Positions 53,114 through 61,160 of a DNA stretch of 64,000 nucleotides are shown piece by piece. Numbering within the stretch: position 1 is the first letter of the stretch; each line of letters opens with the position of its first letter. Source of the DNA: Siminovitchia fortis (GTDB lineage: Bacteria > Bacillota > Bacilli > Bacillales > Bacillaceae_C); NCBI RefSeq assembly GCF_003605365.2, contig NZ_QYTU02000001.1:248001-312000 (forward strand). Reading direction: 5' to 3'. The translations under genes were made by a program, and so were the position numbers. Below the pieces are notes generated by a model. It searched no databases and was not told the origin of the DNA. It saw nothing but the letters and a program-made list of their open reading frames with translations.

Positions 53114-53854
53114 TTATAAACGAAAAACCCTATCGATTTCAGCACGAAGTTCCTCAAAAATAAAAGATTGTGCCGTTTCGCTCTTTTTAAATGTGGTGTA
53201 ATGGCTAATGTTTTTGTCTTCAAAATGATAAATGGTTACTTCCTGATTGTCAGGGTTGACGGTCCAATACTCGTTCACGCCGCAAGACATATATAAATCA
53301 AGTTTTTTAATTAAATCTTTTCTTTGTGTGCTTTTCGAAAGTACTTCTACAACAAGTTTTGGGACACCTTTATAATAATCATTTTCATTTAAATGATCCT
53401 CAAGGTCACAAATAATCATGAGATCCGGCTGAACAATATTAATGTTTTCCGGAGTTCTCCTTAGTTCAATATCATAAGGTGCAACCATGGGTGTACAATC
53501 TTTCCCTTGGAAAGTGTTATAAAAAATGACTAGTAATTCAGTTATCGCAATTTGGTGAGCAGTTCGTGGAGAAGCAAGCCAATAGATTTCCCCATCGATA
53601 TATTCGTACCTCTCTTCAGATTTTTGCTGTAATTGCAAAAACTCTTCGTAAGTTGCTTTTTTTCCTCCATATCCGTAATCCGATGCATTTTCATGAACCG
53701 TATTCGTTCCATCTATATTAGTTACCGTTGCTTCTTTCATCGCTGTTAATTTAGCGATTTCTGTACCATTCCGGGTAATGATAATCTCCTCTTGTCCTGC
53801 CAGCATTAAGTACTTTCCAAAATTATTTTGCAATTCTGTTGAGTTAACTTTCAT
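53114..53854 (-). CDS. Fusion of a Phd/YefM antitoxin domain to a Uma2-family endonuclease
   Basis: A 246-residue protein. Residues 1-45 (KVNSTELQNNFGKYL, EIIITRNGTEIAKL) are a Phd/YefM antitoxin DNA-binding domain. Residues ~65-240 are a Uma2/DUF820 domain of the PD-(D/E)XK nuclease superfamily. Uma2 signatures are YEYIDGEIYWLASPRTAHQ, the core Asp in IVQPDLMIICD, and LVVEVLSKSTQRKDLIKKLDLY with the E-x-S-x6-K catalytic strand. So the nuclease site looks intact. TTTAGCTA repeats just upstream may be an operator for the antitoxin half. No separate toxin gene is adjacent. Catalysis and regulation are inferred. Confidence 0.82.
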   Translation of the reverse strand: MKVNSTELQNNFGKYLMLAGQEEIIITRNGTEIAKLTAMKEATVTNIDGTNTVHENASDYGYGGKKATYEEFLQLQQKSEERYEYIDGEIYWLASPRTAHQIAITELLVIFYNTFQGKDCTPMVAPYDIELRRTPENINIVQPDLMIICDLEDHLNENDYYKGVPKLVVEVLSKSTQRKDLIKKLDLYMSCGVNEYWTVNPDNQEVTIYHFEDKNISHYTTFKKSETAQSFIFEELRAEIDRVFRL

Positions 53855-53870
53855 TATAACACCCCTGTCC

Positions 53871-53890
53871 TTTAGCTAAAATAGCTAAAA
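53871..53890. promoter_or_regulatory. Operator-like TTTAGCTA repeats before the Phd-Uma2 gene
   Basis: A perfect 10-bp palindrome TTTAGCTAAA (53871-53880) is followed directly by a second TAGCTAAAA (53882-53890), 17-36 bases before the ATG. Phd/YefM proteins usually bind short tandem palindromes at their own promoter. Confidence 0.5.
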
Positions 53891-53966
53891 TCGTTAATTC
53901 CATTCTATATTTACTAAATTATTTTTTCTAGAGATAAAACATAAAAAAAACACTTCAGTTAATAAG

Positions 53967-53992
53967 AACCCCCCTCTTGGAGGGGGTTAAAA
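53967..53992 (-). terminator. Terminator downstream of the ABC-F gene
   Basis: AACCCCCCTC/GAGGGGGTT stem with a short loop; on the minus strand it is followed by TTCTTATT. It lies 40 bases after the ABC-F stop. Confidence 0.7.
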
Positions 53993-54030
53993 ATTTTATG
54001 TGATAACATTTATGTGACCAAAATGATGAT

Positions 54031-55599
54031 TTAGCGCTCCAATTTCTTTTTTTCCATTAAAAGTCTTTGGAATTCCCTTTCTAGTTCATCACTTGGCTCG
54101 ATGCTTAGACGGCTTAGTACTTCCGTTATTTTCGTTTCAAGTACGAGCAGCTGATCTTCGTGGATATCCTTGGTTTTTTTACGTTTATCCTCATTATATT
54201 GTTTAAAGGTTCCTTCAAACAGGTCAATCTTTCCATTTTGAATAGCGAGAATCCGAGTTGCGACATTTTCAATCAGCCGGCGGTCATGGGAAACGAAGAT
54301 GACTGTCCCTTCATACTCTTTTAAAAGTGACTCCAATGCACCGACAGCTTCTATATCAAGAAAATTCGTCGGTTCATCTAATATCAAAGTATTAACATCA
54401 CTCAAGAATATTTTAGCAAGGGCTGCTTTTACACGTTCCCCGCCGCTCAGCACCCCTACCGCTTTATAAACATCGTCTCTAAAGAATTGCAATCTTGCCA
54501 GTACAGTCCGGATAAATGTTTCATCCTGTTTTGAGGTGGAACTGACATTTTCCAATATTGATTTTTCAACATCCAGTATATTTAAATTCTGACTAAAATA
54601 GCCCATTTTCATGGATGGGGAAATCGTGATCCCTTCCTCTTGGTTGATCATCTTTTTCACAAGGGTGGTTTTTCCGCTGCCATTTGGACCGATGATTGCC
54701 AGTTTTTCCCCGCCGCGGATATGAAAGCTTGTTTTGTTCCAAAGAACACGGTTACCTATAATACCTGTTACATTCTCTGCACGAAGGATTATTCGGTCTT
54801 TAAATGTATCTTCATTAGGCAAATTCATTTTCAGTGGAGGGGTCTCTTTCACTTTCTCTACTTTTTCCAGCTTCTCTAATCTTGTTTCAATCGCCTTCGC
54901 CGTCTTTTGCAGCTTCTTTTGTTTTTTGGCAAAGTACGGCTTTGCACCAGTTATTTTCGCCTCTGATTTACTCACTTTCTTTGGTGCTTTTGTTGCTTTT
55001 TCAGCTTTTCTTTCTTTTGTTTTCAACGCGTCTTCCAACTGTCTTTTCTTTTGCTCATATTTTTCATATGCCAGCTGCTTTTGACGATGCTCCAGCTCTT
55101 TTTGTTCTGCATAATCGCTGTAATTGCCTTTATACTCCTTTATTTTCCCTTCATTGATTTCCCAAATTGTCGTACAAAGGGCGTCCAAAAATGCGCGATC
55201 ATGGGACACAATCACAAATGCGCCTTGCCACTCAGCCAGTTTCTTTTCCACCCATTCAATATGCTCTGTATCCAGATTGGTCGTGGGTTCGTCTGCAAAC
55301 AGGATTTCAGGGTTCTTGATAAGCGCCTCATTAATATATTCCTGCGTCACTTCACCGCCACTTTTGGTTGTATCCGTCCTTTTCAACTGCGGCAAAAGCT
55401 CATTTGTCACATGCTGGATGACTATTCCTTGTTCCGGTTTCAATTTTCCCGACAAAATATTCAAAAGCGTTGTCTTCCCGCTTCCGTTACGGCCAACTAA
55501 ACCAATCCGGTCATTTTTATGAATTTCCAGTTGGTCAATATCAAATAATAAACGATCCTTGATATAATGCTTGATGTTAGCTGCTTCCAATAAAGCCAT
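54031..55599 (-). CDS. ABC-F type ribosomal protection protein (antibiotic resistance, Vga/Msr-like)
   Basis: A 522-residue protein with two nucleotide-binding domains and no TM helix. The first has Walker A GRNGSGKT, signature SGGEVTQ and Walker B ILFADEPTTNLD. The second has GPNGSGKT, LSGGERVK and LILDEPTNFLD. The inter-domain linker (about 185-275) is Lys-rich and helical, the antibiotic-resistance-domain position. The domain flavour matches Vga/Vml-type ABC-F factors that dislodge lincosamides, streptogramin A and pleuromutilins from the ribosome; the drug range here is inferred. The upstream attenuator is of the ribosome-sensing kind. Confidence 0.92.
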   Translation of the reverse strand: MALLEAANIKHYIKDRLLFDIDQLEIHKNDRIGLVGRNGSGKTTLLNILSGKLKPEQGIVIQHVTNELLPQLKRTDTTKSGGEVTQEYINEALIKNPEILFADEPTTNLDTEHIEWVEKKLAEWQGAFVIVSHDRAFLDALCTTIWEINEGKIKEYKGNYSDYAEQKELEHRQKQLAYEKYEQKKRQLEDALKTKERKAEKATKAPKKVSKSEAKITGAKPYFAKKQKKLQKTAKAIETRLEKLEKVEKVKETPPLKMNLPNEDTFKDRIILRAENVTGIIGNRVLWNKTSFHIRGGEKLAIIGPNGSGKTTLVKKMINQEEGITISPSMKMGYFSQNLNILDVEKSILENVSSTSKQDETFIRTVLARLQFFRDDVYKAVGVLSGGERVKAALAKIFLSDVNTLILDEPTNFLDIEAVGALESLLKEYEGTVIFVSHDRRLIENVATRILAIQNGKIDLFEGTFKQYNEDKRKKTKDIHEDQLLVLETKITEVLSRLSIEPSDELEREFQRLLMEKKKLER

Positions 55600-55636
55600 C
55601 CTATCATCCCCATTCTCTTTAATCCGGGGACAGAAA

Positions 55637-55826
55637 ATGCCCCCTATCTTTCATTCAGAATAGGAGGCATAAATAAAGGTGAACAGTAAAAAGAGAGACC
55701 CCTCCCTTTTACGCTCAACTCAGAAACCAATCCTATTCTGAAAACTCCCAATGAAGGCAACAAAAAAAGACAGAAATCTTCTGTTCAAAAATGCCTTCAA
55801 TTAATGGTTTTCGTAAATAGGATTAG
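55637..55826 (-). promoter_or_regulatory. Transcription attenuator upstream of the ABC-F gene (sister of the MFS leader)
   Basis: On the minus strand the same elements recur. CTAATCCTATTT (55815-55826) pairs with AATAGGATTGG; TCAGAATAGGA in that same segment (within 55727-55741) pairs with TCCTATTCTGA overlapping the terminator. The terminator stem is ATGCCTCCTAT (55660-55670) with ATAGGGGGCAT (55637-55647) and a TTTT tail. Inner hairpins (GAAGGC/GCCTTC, ACAGAA/TTCTGT, AAAAGGGAG/CTCTCTTTT) keep the architecture but differ in sequence from the MFS leader. Confidence 0.83.
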
Positions 55827-55834
55827 TACTTCAT
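55823..55834 (-). CDS. Three-codon leader ORF (MKY) of the ABC-F attenuator
   Basis: ATG AAG TAC TAA with AAGGGTGA about 10 nt upstream (55845-55852). The stop overlaps the 5' strand of the first leader stem, as in the MFS leader. Confidence 0.65.
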   Translation of the reverse strand: MKY

Positions 55835-55872
55835 TTAGTTGGTTCACCCTTTTCGTTCATGTATTTATTGCC

Positions 55873-55901
55873 ACTTTATATCGTATTTTATAAATTGTCA
55901 A
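55873..55901 (-). promoter_or_regulatory. SigA promoter of the ABC-F leader transcript
   Basis: TTGACA at 55896-55901, then TAAAGT (55873-55878) at 17 nt or TATAAA (55875-55880) at 15 nt spacing. Confidence 0.7.
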
Positions 55902-55962
55902 ATGTTACAGGGAATTTCTTTGAATTGTTCATTTGAACAACCGCCTTCAACTAGATTATAGG

Positions 55963-56499
55963 TTACCTTTGGCGACTTGGAACCGGATTCTTCGGTTGAA
56001 AAACCCGTTTAAACAGAAGTTCCGCCAAGGACACCTCATTTTTTTCTTCAAAAGCGCCTTCTTGCCATCTTTGATATAAATAAACAATCGGTACAGTAAC
56101 GGCAATCATAACAAAGAGTCCAAAATTAGACATATTCTTCATTGAATACAGGCCAACCTTTTGAAAGATAAAAGGACTTATAATCAACGCCTGAATCAAA
56201 TCGATAATCCAGTTGCAGAGTAGGAACAGCCATAGATTTGGATAGGTAAAATAAAACATATAGAGGGTTGTAACGATCAGAAAGCCATATACAAAAGACG
56301 AAATGTTGGTAAGAAAAAATATGTTGTTTGCTTCGTGAACCTCCCACCAATTCCACACTTCAGCCATTTGGAAAATAACTGTATATAAAACAGCCATAAA
56401 TAGACATACTGGCATAAACCGCTTTACACGCTGTGAATCCAAGGGAAGCAATAAAAGCCAGGGAGCCAAAAATATAATCCATGAAACAATTTGCCCCAT
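55963..56499 (-). CDS. CBO0543-family membrane protein
   Basis: A 178-residue protein with five or six TM helices and a polar C-terminus (EEKNEVSLAELLFKRVF), resembling the CBO0543 family found in Bacilli and Clostridia. Function unknown. The ATG at 56499 has GGAGG 9 nt upstream; an open frame from 56604 has no homology. It lies upstream of the ABC-F leader on the same strand but is separated by the leader's own promoter. Confidence 0.7.
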   Translation of the reverse strand: MGQIVSWIIFLAPWLLLLPLDSQRVKRFMPVCLFMAVLYTVIFQMAEVWNWWEVHEANNIFFLTNISSFVYGFLIVTTLYMFYFTYPNLWLFLLCNWIIDLIQALIISPFIFQKVGLYSMKNMSNFGLFVMIAVTVPIVYLYQRWQEGAFEEKNEVSLAELLFKRVFQPKNPVPSRQR

Positions 56500-56857
56500 C
56501 GGTAAAAACCTCCAACAATGTTTATGGATGGTATTTTTCCGCCTCATGTGAAAAATATTCATAAGCGCAAGGAATCTTCCACATTCCTTGCCAATCTCAT
56601 GCATTTTTCGATAGTTCCCGATGCCTCTTTGACAGATTCGGTACTTTGGAGAACATTATGGATAAAAGCTGATGCTTGAAGCTCTTTCCAAACGGCTGCA
56701 CCGCTGCATCATACATCCCTGAATTTCCCGTATTCCTTCTGAAAAGTGAGCCTGATGGTGCCAATGGGACACTTCAAAAATAGTGCCCGATCGTGGGAGA
56801 AATCTAACCAGCAGATAATAATATCTAAGCTATAATAGCATCTAAAATATCAGTGGA
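56500..56857. other. Gene-free stretch with a decayed coding segment
   Basis: No intact gene. On the minus strand one frame from about 56770 to 56559 reads like protein (KELQASAFIHNV, VKEASGTIEKC) but lacks a start and has an internal stop at 56709-56711. It is probably the remains of a gene I cannot identify. An inverted repeat GCAAGGAAT/ATTCCTTGC lies near 56570-56600. Confidence 0.4.
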
Positions 56858-58021
56858 TTACTTTGGAAGTCTGACCTTAATTAACTCTGCGAAGTACTCT
56901 GCTCCAATTTTTAGGATCTTATCATTAAAGTCATAGCGCGAGTTATGAAGCGGAACATTGCCGACTCCATCAGAGTCGTCACCATTTCCTATAAATACAA
57001 AACAACCAGGAACCTTTTGTAAAAACGCACCAAAGTCTTCAGAAGCCATCCACGGTTGACAATTTCCATCCACCTTATTTTCACCAACCACATTGTGGGC
57101 TGCTCTTACCGCATTATCAACACATTCTGCCCAGTTAACTGTTGGTGCGAATTCATGAGTGTATTCAAATTGACATTCCGCTCCATTTATTTTGCAAATT
57201 CCCTCACTAATTGTTCTCATCCGTTCTTCTAGCAGCTTTTGCACCTCTGGAGTATAACTTCTAGTATCCCCTTTGATTACTACATTTGTTGGTATCGCAT
57301 TGCGAATCCCATCCGTGATAAATTCAGTACATGAAATAACAGCAGGAACATTTGGGTTCATATTGCGGGATATAATAGTTTGCAATGCAAGAACAATTTC
57401 AGACGCAATAACGATTGGGTCTTTTCCCATATGGGGACTTGATGCATGCGAGCCTTGACCCTTAATACGGATCACAAAGTTATCCTCACTTGCCATAATT
57501 CCTCCCGCACGGGTTGAAATTGATCCCGCAGGCATTCCTGGCATATTATGCATTCCATAAATCTCATCTACGGGGAAACGTTCGAAAAGTCCATCCTTCA
57601 TCATGGCAAAAGCGCCTTTACCCGTTTCCTCTGCAGGTTGAAAAATAAATCTAACTGTCCCATTAAAATTTTTGCGCTCCGTTAATAACTTGGCTGCACC
57701 CAATACTGTAGCCATATGTCCATCATGACCACACGCATGCATTTTACCTGGATTCCGGGAGGTGTACGGATGTTGTCCCTCCTCTGTTAGATTAATGGCA
57801 TCTATATCTGATCTAATACCTATTATCCCTTTACCATCGCCCACTGTAAGATTGGCAACGATTCCAGTACCACCAATATTTCTGTGAACCTCTAACCCCA
57901 TATCTGTTAAGACTTTAGCAAGAAATTCAGAAGTATTTCTTTCTTCAAAGGCACTTTCGGGATGCGAATGAAGATACTGCCTCCACTCAATAAGCTGTTT
58001 TTCAAAATCTTCATTATTCAT
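56858..58021 (-). CDS. M20-family amidohydrolase (hippurate/IAA-amino-acid hydrolase type)
   Basis: A 387-residue metal-dependent amidohydrolase. Metal ligands are in HACGHDGH, the PAEETGKG Glu pair and GMHNMPG, with a final His near the C-terminus (PLHNSRYDF). The lid/dimer domain holds GSHASSPHMGKDP. The family cleaves N-acyl amino acids. The ATG at 58021 has AGGAG 7 nt upstream; the frame is open from 58075. It follows the diaminopropionate ammonia-lyase gene by 26 nt on the same strand, so it may release the amino acid that the lyase degrades. Codon use is more AT-rich by eye than in the core region. Confidence 0.92.
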   Translation of the reverse strand: MNNEDFEKQLIEWRQYLHSHPESAFEERNTSEFLAKVLTDMGLEVHRNIGGTGIVANLTVGDGKGIIGIRSDIDAINLTEEGQHPYTSRNPGKMHACGHDGHMATVLGAAKLLTERKNFNGTVRFIFQPAEETGKGAFAMMKDGLFERFPVDEIYGMHNMPGMPAGSISTRAGGIMASEDNFVIRIKGQGSHASSPHMGKDPIVIASEIVLALQTIISRNMNPNVPAVISCTEFITDGIRNAIPTNVVIKGDTRSYTPEVQKLLEERMRTISEGICKINGAECQFEYTHEFAPTVNWAECVDNAVRAAHNVVGENKVDGNCQPWMASEDFGAFLQKVPGCFVFIGNGDDSDGVGNVPLHNSRYDFNDKILKIGAEYFAELIKVRLPK

Positions 58022-58047
58022 AGTAATACTCCTATTTAAAAAGTTTA

Positions 58048-59289
58048 TTATACAGATGGGTAAGCTCCATCCCATACAACTTTTCTATAATGATCCGGAT
58101 CAGTGTCACCTTCAGTGCTGACAATAAGAATTCTTGAATCTTGATTCAGTTTCAATGATTTTTTCAAATCATTAAGCATTCTATTTTCAGCCAATAGACT
58201 AACTATTCCTATACCTATTGCTGCACCAGATTCGCCTGAGACAATATGCGGGTCACTGCCTAGTGGATTTGCTAGAATTCGCATACCTCGTGAGGCCACG
58301 TAGTCTGGGCAAGAAACAAAGACCTCGGCATAATCTTTTAAAATATCCCAAGAAGTTTTACTTGGTTTCCCACATGCTAAACCTGCCATAATCGTATTCA
58401 AAGAGCCCGTTACTGCATGGGGTTTTCCATCGCCAATCTTTATAGATTTGTATAGACAATCAGCTTTATCTGGTTCAACTATTACTGTAATAGGACGTTC
58501 CTCTCCAAATTTCTCTACTTGATATCCGAGCATACTACCTGCAAAAGAACCAACTCCGGCTTGTAAAAATACATGTGTTGGTCGATCATTACCAGCCTCA
58601 GCAATCTGCTCCATTACTTCATCTAAGATCGTTAGATAACCCTGCATAATCCAAGCTGGAATCTCTTCATATCCATCCCAGGCCGTATCCTGCACCAAGA
58701 CCCAGCCATTTTCTTTAGCCTTTTGGCTTGCCAACCGAACGGTATCATCATATTTTAAATCTGTTATGGAAGCTTCTGCTCCTTCTTTACGGATATTGTT
58801 TAATCTTATTTCCGATGAACCTTTTGGCATATATACGACAGATTTTTGACCTAACTGGTTTGCAGCCCAAGCGATGCCCCTTCCATGGTTTCCATCCGTT
58901 GCTGTTACAAAAGTAATATCGCCTAATTTCTCTTTAACTTCTTTACTTCTTAATTTTTTAAAAGAAAGCTCAGATATATCAACTTCTAACCGTGCTGCTA
59001 GATATTTACCTATAGCGTAGGAACCACCTAATACTTTAAACGCATTAAGTCCAAATCGATAAGATTCATCTTTAACCCAAATATTACTAACTCCAAATTG
59101 TTTAGATAACTTATCCAAGCTGTGAAGAGGAGTTACTTTATATTCTGGAAAGCTTTTATGAAAGTTTCTTACCTTTTCAACTACTTCCCTATTCATAAAC
59201 GATGCGGATGCTTTCTCTGAATCTGTTTTTCTTGTATTTTCATTTACAATATATTGAATTTCTGTTTTTGTTTCTCTTATATTGACCAT
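58048..59289 (-). CDS. dpaL: Diaminopropionate ammonia-lyase
   Basis: A 413-residue PLP enzyme (fold type II) that converts 2,3-diaminopropionate to pyruvate and two ammonia. The PLP lysine is Lys85 in GLNAFKVLGGSYA. Further hallmarks are TATDGNHGRGIAWAA, QAGVGSFAGSM (phosphate loop) and SGESGAAIGIG. Length and sequence match E. coli YgeX. AAAGGAG lies 7 nt before the ATG. In operon with the M20 amidohydrolase, as ygeX neighbours ygeY (M20) in E. coli. The right end of an IS605 remnant lies 38 bases upstream. Confidence 0.92.
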   Translation of the reverse strand: MVNIRETKTEIQYIVNENTRKTDSEKASASFMNREVVEKVRNFHKSFPEYKVTPLHSLDKLSKQFGVSNIWVKDESYRFGLNAFKVLGGSYAIGKYLAARLEVDISELSFKKLRSKEVKEKLGDITFVTATDGNHGRGIAWAANQLGQKSVVYMPKGSSEIRLNNIRKEGAEASITDLKYDDTVRLASQKAKENGWVLVQDTAWDGYEEIPAWIMQGYLTILDEVMEQIAEAGNDRPTHVFLQAGVGSFAGSMLGYQVEKFGEERPITVIVEPDKADCLYKSIKIGDGKPHAVTGSLNTIMAGLACGKPSKTSWDILKDYAEVFVSCPDYVASRGMRILANPLGSDPHIVSGESGAAIGIGIVSLLAENRMLNDLKKSLKLNQDSRILIVSTEGDTDPDHYRKVVWDGAYPSV

Positions 59290-59326
59290 TTTTATTCTCC
59301 TTTAAATAAATTCAGGATGTATATGT

Positions 59327-59482
59327 TTGAACTACTCGTCACTAGAGTAACGAGATTCTGTAAGTTTAAGCCGGCCCTTAAACCAGCTTAATTCTTACCG
59401 GGACTGCCAAAAGCCCCCTAGCTACCTTGCCCGCCAAAGCGGATGTGTGGGTACATCTTAAAATGTTTGCTGCGCCATTCAA
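59327..59482 (-). mobile_element. Remnant of an IS200/IS605-type element: TnpB tail, omega-RNA-like stem and right-end hairpin
   Basis: On the minus strand a frame from 59482 to the stop at 59378 reads NGAANILRCTHTSALAGK and ends VPVRIKLV. This is the form of TnpB C-termini after the zinc finger (normally DRDxNAAxNI). It runs into AAGCTGG/CCGGCTT, a stem like those of TnpB guide-RNA scaffolds. A right-end hairpin CTCGTTAC/GTGACGAG (59335-59354) follows, then TTCAA (59327-59331). The catalytic part of TnpB and the left end are missing. Confidence 0.65.
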
Positions 59483-59532
59483 GAGCTTATAACGTTGAAT
59501 TATGCCTATTATGGAACAAACTTAGGTGCTTC

Positions 59533-59691
59533 CTATGAGCCTGTAAGCATCCTGGATGCCCAACTATCAGGATATTCCTCGGCAAAGATCCCACTATTTG
59601 ACTTCACCATTTGAACTCCTATCCAAATTGCGCCTGTCGCCAAAAACAAATCATAAATGCCCAACATCCTTGCTCTTATTGTTTGCTTCAT
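59533..59691 (-). pseudogene. Truncated small membrane protein next to the IS remnant
   Basis: A 52-residue frame with GGAGGG before the ATG. It has a basic start (MKQTIRARMLG), one TM helix (about 10-27, YDLFLATGAIWIGVQMV) and a segment IFAEEYPDSWASRM, then an abrupt stop 50 bases before the TnpB remnant. The shape suggests the N-terminal part of a larger two- or three-helix protein cut off near the insertion. It could also be an intact small gene. Family not recognised. Confidence 0.45.
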
Positions 59692-60087
59692 CTTTTTATC
59701 CCTCCATGGTTTTCTTAAAAACCTCCTGCGCTATTCAACAATCTGGTCTGATTAAAGAAAAGGCACACTACCTATTCCATAAGTGCGCCAGTTACTTGGA
59801 TAAGAAAAATTAGTATTGTAATAAGTAATGAATAGAAAAAATTAGTTTCATCAAATACATAACTCCCGCATTAACCCCACCACATTGCCAAAAACAAATA
59901 ATGATCAAAGTGAAGTCGGTACACCTATGAAACCAATGGCAAGGAGATATACACCGAATTTGTCTTTTACTACAACTAACTAAACGCATCAAACAGAAAT
60001 TGGCTAGCATGAGTCCGGTTTAGTGCCGTCTCCATACCAGCCAACAGACTGCTTAATATAAAACTCTAACTTTTAGGGGTCACTACC
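59692..60087. other. Gene-free stretch
   Basis: No intact gene on either strand. Short frames with membrane-like composition on the minus strand near 59820-60000 are interrupted and have no ribosome-binding site. Probably decayed sequence around the former insertion. Confidence 0.5.
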
Positions 60088-61005
60088 CTACACAGGAGAA
60101 CTTTTTTCATTAATTTGACCAATTAAACCAGGGAGCTCGGAAATTGGCTTAAGAAATATGCTTTCTTCATATGGTCGAAATTCTATGTCGCCGACTTTGA
60201 CAGCAAGGTCATATTCACCGACTATTGAATCCAGCAAAATAAAAGCGGCAGTCAGGCAGTCATCATCGTTAGGGTCGGCGTCTTTTAAAAATATCTCTAA
60301 ATCCAATAATCCATCGAGCCTTGTATAGGTAAAAAACATATTTTCAGGTTTTAAATGGACGTCGCCAATCTGAATATCAGAAGTTTCCTCTCTTTGACGG
60401 AATGCAACAACTTTGAAATTTTCCATTACTGGTGCAGCCAGTACAAGTTTTTCTACAGCTGGAAATGCATCGAGATTTCCATCGGCACTAATAATGAATT
60501 CCCGTTTTCCATCAATTAGATCGGCGCTGAACTCGAAAGTCAGGGCAGGATTTATTTTTAAAAGCTGTTTTTCGATGGTCGGAAACACGGCATCCAGATT
60601 TTCTTCATTCAAGTGAAAATAATCGTCCGAATGTTTGATAAACCATTTCCAAAATTCGTTGTACGAATGCTTCAAATGAAGATTTCCTTTATTAAACATA
60701 ACCAGTCCGTTAAAACGTTCATATAGAGCAACAACAGGATACAGGACACAAAAGAAAATAATGATCAGAGGTATCTTTTCAACAACTGGAATGAAGCCTG
60801 ACAAAAAATTTTGTACTAGCTCTGTTAAATAAATGAACAGAGGTATCATCAGTGCACAGATCAGCAGCAAGAAAGGGGTGACCCTTGTTTCTTTTAGTTT
60901 TACCCTGCAGTGCGGGCATTTCATTGTAAACGGCGTAGAAAAGGCTTCAAAGTCATCAAGCGTAATAGGAACCTCACATTGAGGGCACGGCACAGAAGTT
61001 TTCAT
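60088..61005 (-). CDS. Zinc-ribbon membrane protein of unknown function
   Basis: A 305-residue protein. Residues 5-35 form a zinc ribbon (CPQC and CPHC, 23 residues apart). Two TM helices follow (about 44-66 and 77-97). A ~200-residue soluble domain begins EFWKWFIKHSDDYFHLNE and contains FEFSADLIDGKREFIISADG. Both termini should be cytoplasmic. AGGAG lies before the ATG. I do not recognise the C-terminal domain. Neighbours are a multidrug ABC pair upstream on the same strand (155-base gap) and decayed DNA downstream. Confidence 0.65.
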   Translation of the reverse strand: MKTSVPCPQCEVPITLDDFEAFSTPFTMKCPHCRVKLKETRVTPFLLLICALMIPLFIYLTELVQNFLSGFIPVVEKIPLIIIFFCVLYPVVALYERFNGLVMFNKGNLHLKHSYNEFWKWFIKHSDDYFHLNEENLDAVFPTIEKQLLKINPALTFEFSADLIDGKREFIISADGNLDAFPAVEKLVLAAPVMENFKVVAFRQREETSDIQIGDVHLKPENMFFTYTRLDGLLDLEIFLKDADPNDDDCLTAAFILLDSIVGEYDLAVKVGDIEFRPYEESIFLKPISELPGLIGQINEKSSPV

Positions 61006-61160
61006 GGGGCTGTCTCCTCAGAAAAAATTGACTTCTAAAATTATAAACGTACGGTATGTTTTTCCTCATCCCTTTGCATTATGGTATTAGTATATATTCG
61101 CTCAAAATGGCTGTTCTCCTTCATCAACTTATTGCAAGGACAGCATAATAATTTGTCTGT

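Noticed and set aside
56559-56708. 49-codon protein-like frame upstream of the CBO0543 gene
   Set aside because: No start codon or ribosome-binding site, and a stop interrupts the same frame upstream; noted only as decayed coding sequence.
59556-59813. Plus-strand 85-codon frame
   Set aside because: It runs antisense through the truncated membrane-protein frame and the IS remnant, with no start signal.
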